A stretch of DNA of 64,000 nucleotides from Streptomyces smaragdinus (GTDB lineage: Bacteria > Actinomycetota > Actinomycetes > Streptomycetales > Streptomycetaceae), in contig NZ_WEGJ01000005.1 in assembly GCF_009604385.1 (NCBI RefSeq), positions 285,931-349,930 on the forward strand, read 5' to 3'. The notes under the pieces are model-generated. The model ran no database searches and was not told the DNA's origin. It saw only the letters and a list, made by a program, of their open reading frames with translations. Positions 60,958-64,000 of this stretch are shown here, one piece after another (position 1 is the stretch's first letter; each line of letters begins with the position of its first letter). A program made the position numbers and the translations under genes.

Positions 60958-62112
60958 ATGGACGGGGACTGTCTGACGGCGGGCGACGAGCGGGTCGCCC
61001 GGGTGATGCTGAGCCGGGTCGTCGAGCCCGGGGACCCGGCGGTCGGGCGGTGGGTCAGGGAGTACGGGGTGGAGGCCGTCGCCCGGGATCTGAGCCGGGA
61101 GGGATGTGATCCGCCGTACCTCGGGGGGCGTGCGGCGGGCGGGTTCCGGGGGCGGGCCGGGGGGTTCGATCCGGTGCGGGCGCTGGAGCGGTTCGAGGCG
61201 GGGGGCGGGAGGTTCGTGTGCCCGGGGGAGCGGGAGTGGCCGACGCAGCTCGACGATCTGGGTGACGCGCGGCCCGTGGGGCTGTGGGTGCGCGGGAGTC
61301 CGGACCTGAGGCTCTGGGCGCTGCGGTCGGTGGCCGTGGTGGGGGCGCGGGCCTGTACGGAGTACGGGGCGCATGTGGCGGGGGCGCTGGGCGCGGGGCT
61401 CGCCGAGCGGGGGTGGATCGTGGTGTCCGGTGCGGCCTACGGGATCGACTCCGCCGCCCACCGGGGTGCCCTGGCGGCGGGCGGGGCCACCGTCGCGGTG
61501 CTGGCCTGCGGGGTGGACCGGGTCTATCCGCCGGGGAACGCGGAGCTCATCGGGCGGCTGGCGGCGCAGGGACTGCTGGTGGCGGAGCTGGCGCCGGGGG
61601 AGCACCCCTCGCGCAGCCGGTTCATCCTGCGCAATCGGGTCATCGCCGCCCTCACCCGGGGGACCGTGGTCGTCGAGGCCGCGCTGCGCAGCGGGTCCCT
61701 GTCGACGGCGCGCCAGGCGCGGAGGCTGGGGCGCATCACCATGGGCGTCCCGGGGCCGGTCACCTCGGCGGGCTCCGCGGGGGTGCACGAGCTGCTGCGC
61801 GACGGGGCGGAGGTGGTCACCGGGGCCGCGCACGTCGCCGAGCTCGTGGGCCGGATCGGGGCGGATCTGGCGCCCGCGGCGCGTGGACCGGTCACCCGCC
61901 GGGACCGGCTCTCGCCGGTGGCCGCACGTGTGCTCGACGCATTACCCGGGAGGGGGAGTGTGGACGGCGCCTGGGTGGCCCGGGAGTCGGGCACGGAGCG
62001 CGACGAAGCCTTGGGCAGGCTTTATGAGCTGCTGTCTCTTGGCTTCGTCGAACGCAAGGGCGATCGATGGCAGTTGGTGCCCACCGGGCGAGAGCACCCG
62101 ATCAGGTGGTGA
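60958..62112 (+). CDS. dprA: DNA processing protein DprA, contains a TTA codon
   Basis: The 384-residue protein has the Rossmann-like DprA domain: AVVGARACTEYGAHVAGALGAGLAERG (partly quoted), VSGAAYGIDSAAHRGAL, VLACGVDRVYPPGNAEL, SRFILRNRVIAALT, and a C-terminal winged helix (DRLSPVAARVLDALPGRGSV). It loads RecA on single-stranded DNA. Codon 329 is TTA (61942-61944), which in Streptomyces needs the bldA tRNA. ATG 60958, three bases after the YifB stop. Leu329 sits at the start of the winged helix, so full-length protein should depend on bldA. Confidence 0.94.
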   Translation: MDGDCLTAGDERVARVMLSRVVEPGDPAVGRWVREYGVEAVARDLSREGCDPPYLGGRAAGGFRGRAGGFDPVRALERFEAGGGRFVCPGEREWPTQLDDLGDARPVGLWVRGSPDLRLWALRSVAVVGARACTEYGAHVAGALGAGLAERGWIVVSGAAYGIDSAAHRGALAAGGATVAVLACGVDRVYPPGNAELIGRLAAQGLLVAELAPGEHPSRSRFILRNRVIAALTRGTVVVEAALRSGSLSTARQARRLGRITMGVPGPVTSAGSAGVHELLRDGAEVVTGAAHVAELVGRIGADLAPAARGPVTRRDRLSPVAARVLDALPGRGSVDGAWVARESGTERDEALGRLYELLSLGFVERKGDRWQLVPTGREHPIRW

Positions 62113-62392
62113 GGCGGTCCTTGACCTGCGGAGTTCCGGTGAAAGGGTGAAGGGGATGACAGTAAACGGCCCTCTGGACACCCCCGCGGCGACCGGTTCG
62201 CGCCCCCTTCCGGGCGGCTCGCGGGCCGCCCGCGGGCGTCGGCAGCGGAACGTATCTGCGGCCACGGAAAGTGTCGTCAGTCGCCCTCCGCGACCCCGAT
62301 GTCACGCTACGCTCACCAGGATTCCGGCTCCCGGTCACCCGGCCGGGCGCCGTGCATCGAGGCACCTCGAGACGGAACGGCACTAGGCACGC

Positions 62393-63229
62393 ATGCCCCA
62401 GCACACCCATGGGTCCGACCGCGCGGCGGCGTCCGACGCGGAGTGCGCCTCGCCGCGTCCCCCGGTGCCCAGCTCGCTGGAGAAGCTGTGGCGCGCCTAC
62501 AAGGGCAGCGGCGACGGACGGCTGCGCGAGCAGCTGATCCTGCACTACTCGCCCCTGGTCAAGTATGTCGCCGGCCGGGTCAGCGTCGGGCTGCCGTCCA
62601 ACGTGGAGCAGGCGGACTTCGTCTCCTCCGGTGTCTTCGGGCTGATCGACGCGATCGAGAAGTTCGACCCGGAGCGGTCGATCAAGTTCGAGACCTACGC
62701 GATCACCCGGATCCGCGGCGCCATGATCGACGAACTGCGCGCGCTGGACTGGATCCCCCGCTCGGTCCGGCAGAAGGCGCGGGCCGTGGAGCGGGCCTAC
62801 GGCACGCTGGAGGCCAGCCTGCGCCGCAGTCCCACCGAGGCCGAGGTCGCCGACGAGATGGGCATCCCGATCGAGGAGCTGCACGCGGTGTTCAGCCAGC
62901 TGTCCCTGGCCAACGTGGTGGCCCTGGAGGAGCTGCTGCACGTCGGCTCCGAGGGCGGCGACCGGCTCAGCCTGATGGACACCCTGGAGGACACGGCGGC
63001 GGACAACCCCGTCGAGGTCGCCGAGGACCGCGAGCTGCGCCGGCTGCTGGCCCGGTCCATCAACACGCTCCCGGAGCGGGAGAAGACCGTCGTCACCCTC
63101 TACTACTACGAGGGTCTGACCCTCGCCGAGATCGGCCAGGTCCTGGGGGTCACGGAGAGCCGCGTCAGCCAGATCCACACCAAGTCGGTGCTGCAGCTGC
63201 GGGCCAAGCTGGCCGCGTTCGGCAGGTGA
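62393..63229 (+). CDS. whiG: RNA polymerase sigma factor WhiG
   Basis: The 278-residue sigma factor matches WhiG of S. coelicolor, required for aerial hyphae to enter sporulation. Region 2 has [20 protein letters not shown] and [24 protein letters not shown] (partial quotation), region 3 [14 protein letters not shown] and region 4 [20 protein letters not shown] then [17 protein letters not shown] 62393. It has a 280-base upstream region from dprA for its own promoter. Related to motility sigma factors (FliA). Confidence 0.97.
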   Translation: MPQHTHGSDRAAASDAECASPRPPVPSSLEKLWRAYKGSGDGRLREQLILHYSPLVKYVAGRVSVGLPSNVEQADFVSSGVFGLIDAIEKFDPERSIKFETYAITRIRGAMIDELRALDWIPRSVRQKARAVERAYGTLEASLRRSPTEAEVADEMGIPIEELHAVFSQLSLANVVALEELLHVGSEGGDRLSLMDTLEDTAADNPVEVAEDRELRRLLARSINTLPEREKTVVTLYYYEGLTLAEIGQVLGVTESRVSQIHTKSVLQLRAKLAAFGR

Positions 63230-63285
63230 GCGCGGGACGGACGGGATCCCTCCCGGGCCGCGGGGCGGGGGCATACAGTGGTGCC

Positions 63286-63867
63286 GTGCCCCGCATCAGA
63301 GCGGCCTCCGTGGCCGAGCACCGGAACATGCAGCGCGCCGCGCTGCTGGACGCCGCGCGTTCCCTGCTGTCCGAGGGCGGCACGGAGGCGCTGACCTTCC
63401 CCGCGCTCGCCGAGCGCACGGGGCTGGCGCGGTCCTCCGTCTACGAGTACTTCCGCAGCCGGGCCGCGGTCGTCGAGGAGCTGTGCGCCGTCGACTTCCC
63501 CGTCTGGGCCGCGGAGGTCGAGGCGGCCATGGCGGCCGTCGCGACACCGGCCGGGCAGGTCGAGGCGTACGTCCGCAGCCAGCTGGCGCTGGTGGGCGAC
63601 CGCCGGCACCGGGCGGTCGTCGCCATCTCCGCCGGCGAGCTGGACGCCGGCGCGCGGGAGAAGATCCGCGCCGCCCACGGCGGGCTCGTCTCCGTGGTCG
63701 TCGACGCCCTCGCGGCCCTGGGCCACGCGCAGCCCCGCCTCACGGCGATGCTCCTGCAGGGCGTCGTGGACGCCGCCGTCCGCCGGACCGAGCTCGGCGC
63801 CGCGGAGGATCCGGACACGATCGCCCGCACGGCGGTCGCCGTCGCCCTGCACGGCGTCGCCGGCTGA
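63286..63867 (+). CDS. TetR family transcriptional regulator
   Basis: The 193-residue protein has the TetR helix-turn-helix at about residues 15-60 (AALLDAARSLLSEGG, ALAERTGLARSSVYEYFRSR) and a helical ligand-binding domain (LGHAQPRLTAMLLQGVVDAAV). The target genes are unknown. GTG 63286 has no ribosome binding site but TACAGT lies six bases upstream, so a leaderless transcript is likely. Confidence 0.92.
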   Translation: MPRIRAASVAEHRNMQRAALLDAARSLLSEGGTEALTFPALAERTGLARSSVYEYFRSRAAVVEELCAVDFPVWAAEVEAAMAAVATPAGQVEAYVRSQLALVGDRRHRAVVAISAGELDAGAREKIRAAHGGLVSVVVDALAALGHAQPRLTAMLLQGVVDAAVRRTELGAAEDPDTIARTAVAVALHGVAG

Positions 63868-63999
63868 CCCCCCCCCGGATGGGCCCCGTACGACCTGGAC
63901 AAGCGTCCCGTGATGGTCTTCGACGACCCCGAGCAGGGCGTCGTCGACGACCCGCGCGGCGACGAGCGCGGGCTGTGGGTCAGCGCCCCGGACCGCTGA
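63868..63999 (+). pseudogene. Remnant of a type B carboxylesterase C-terminus
   Basis: The frame directly after the TetR stop encodes 43 residues, including APYDLDKRPVMVFDDPEQ and then VVDDPRGDERGLW, ending in TGA at 63999. This resembles the end of type B carboxylesterases, which close with a W-P-x-Y, MVFD and DPR pattern. No start or upstream domain is present, so it looks like a deletion remnant. The match is from memory of the family pattern. Confidence 0.5.
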
Positions 64000-64000
64000 G

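Overview
The window is high-GC actinobacterial chromosome, almost certainly Streptomyces or a close relative. The evidence is the strong G/C third-position bias, frequent GTG starts, two conservons, nsdA, four tandem signal peptidases, whiG, and archetypal Streptomyces gene orders (smc-ftsY, amtB-glnK-glnD, rpsP-khpA-rimM-trmD-rplS). Most of it is conserved core chromosome. No rRNA, CRISPR array, transposase, integrase or prophage module was seen.

Layout. 1-4.6 kb: the 5' part of a penicillin-acylase-family gene behind an iron-box palindrome, a TerD protein fused to a PD-(D/E)XK-like domain, and a universal stress protein. 4.7-7.5 kb: two tRNA-Glu and one tRNA-Gln beside gltX, then a fumarylacetoacetase-family gene. 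7.6-18.4 kb: a repeat-bearing 57-residue peptide gene, then two complete conservons (cvnA-B-C-D twice) sharing identical DNA tracts. 18.5-32.4 kb: rpmB, a FakA-like kinase gene, a TPR/Hsp90-like pair on the opposite strand, then recG, rsmD, coaD, a coiled-coil gene, the DUF177 gene, rpmF, rnc and mutM. 32.4-39.4 kb: a secreted CAP-domain protein, acylphosphatase, a small coiled-coil protein, smc and ftsY. 39.4-46.3 kb: a PrimPol-like gene, nsdA, and the nitrogen operon amtB-glnK-glnD behind a GlnR-type site. 46.5-51.7 kb: ffh, then an accessory stretch (methyltransferase, archaeal-type prolyl-tRNA synthetase, SprT-like gene, extragenic repeats). 51.8-64 kb: rpsP operon, four type I signal peptidases, a NUDIX gene, the DUF2469 gene, yraN, the YifB-type ATPase gene, dprA, whiG, a TetR regulator and an apparent esterase remnant at the edge.

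How the genes fit together. Translation (gltX, tRNAs, rpmB, rpmF, rpsP, rplS, rimM, trmD, rsmD), protein export (ffh, ftsY, sip genes) and chromosome maintenance (recG, mutM, smc, dprA) dominate. Developmental control is represented by nsdA, whiG, rnc (absB in S. coelicolor) and the conservons. Nitrogen sensing is one unit: transporter, PII protein and PII-modifying enzyme.

The points I rate most worth a second look are the iron-box-controlled acylase, the TerD-nuclease fusion, the exact 287-bp identity between the two cvnD genes, the Hsp90-like/TPR pair, a TTA codon in dprA, a strong hairpin inside the rpsP operon, and the short peptide with a duplicated TANPRRT motif. I did not see an obviously new multi-gene system; the Hsp90/TPR pair and the TerD fusion come closest.
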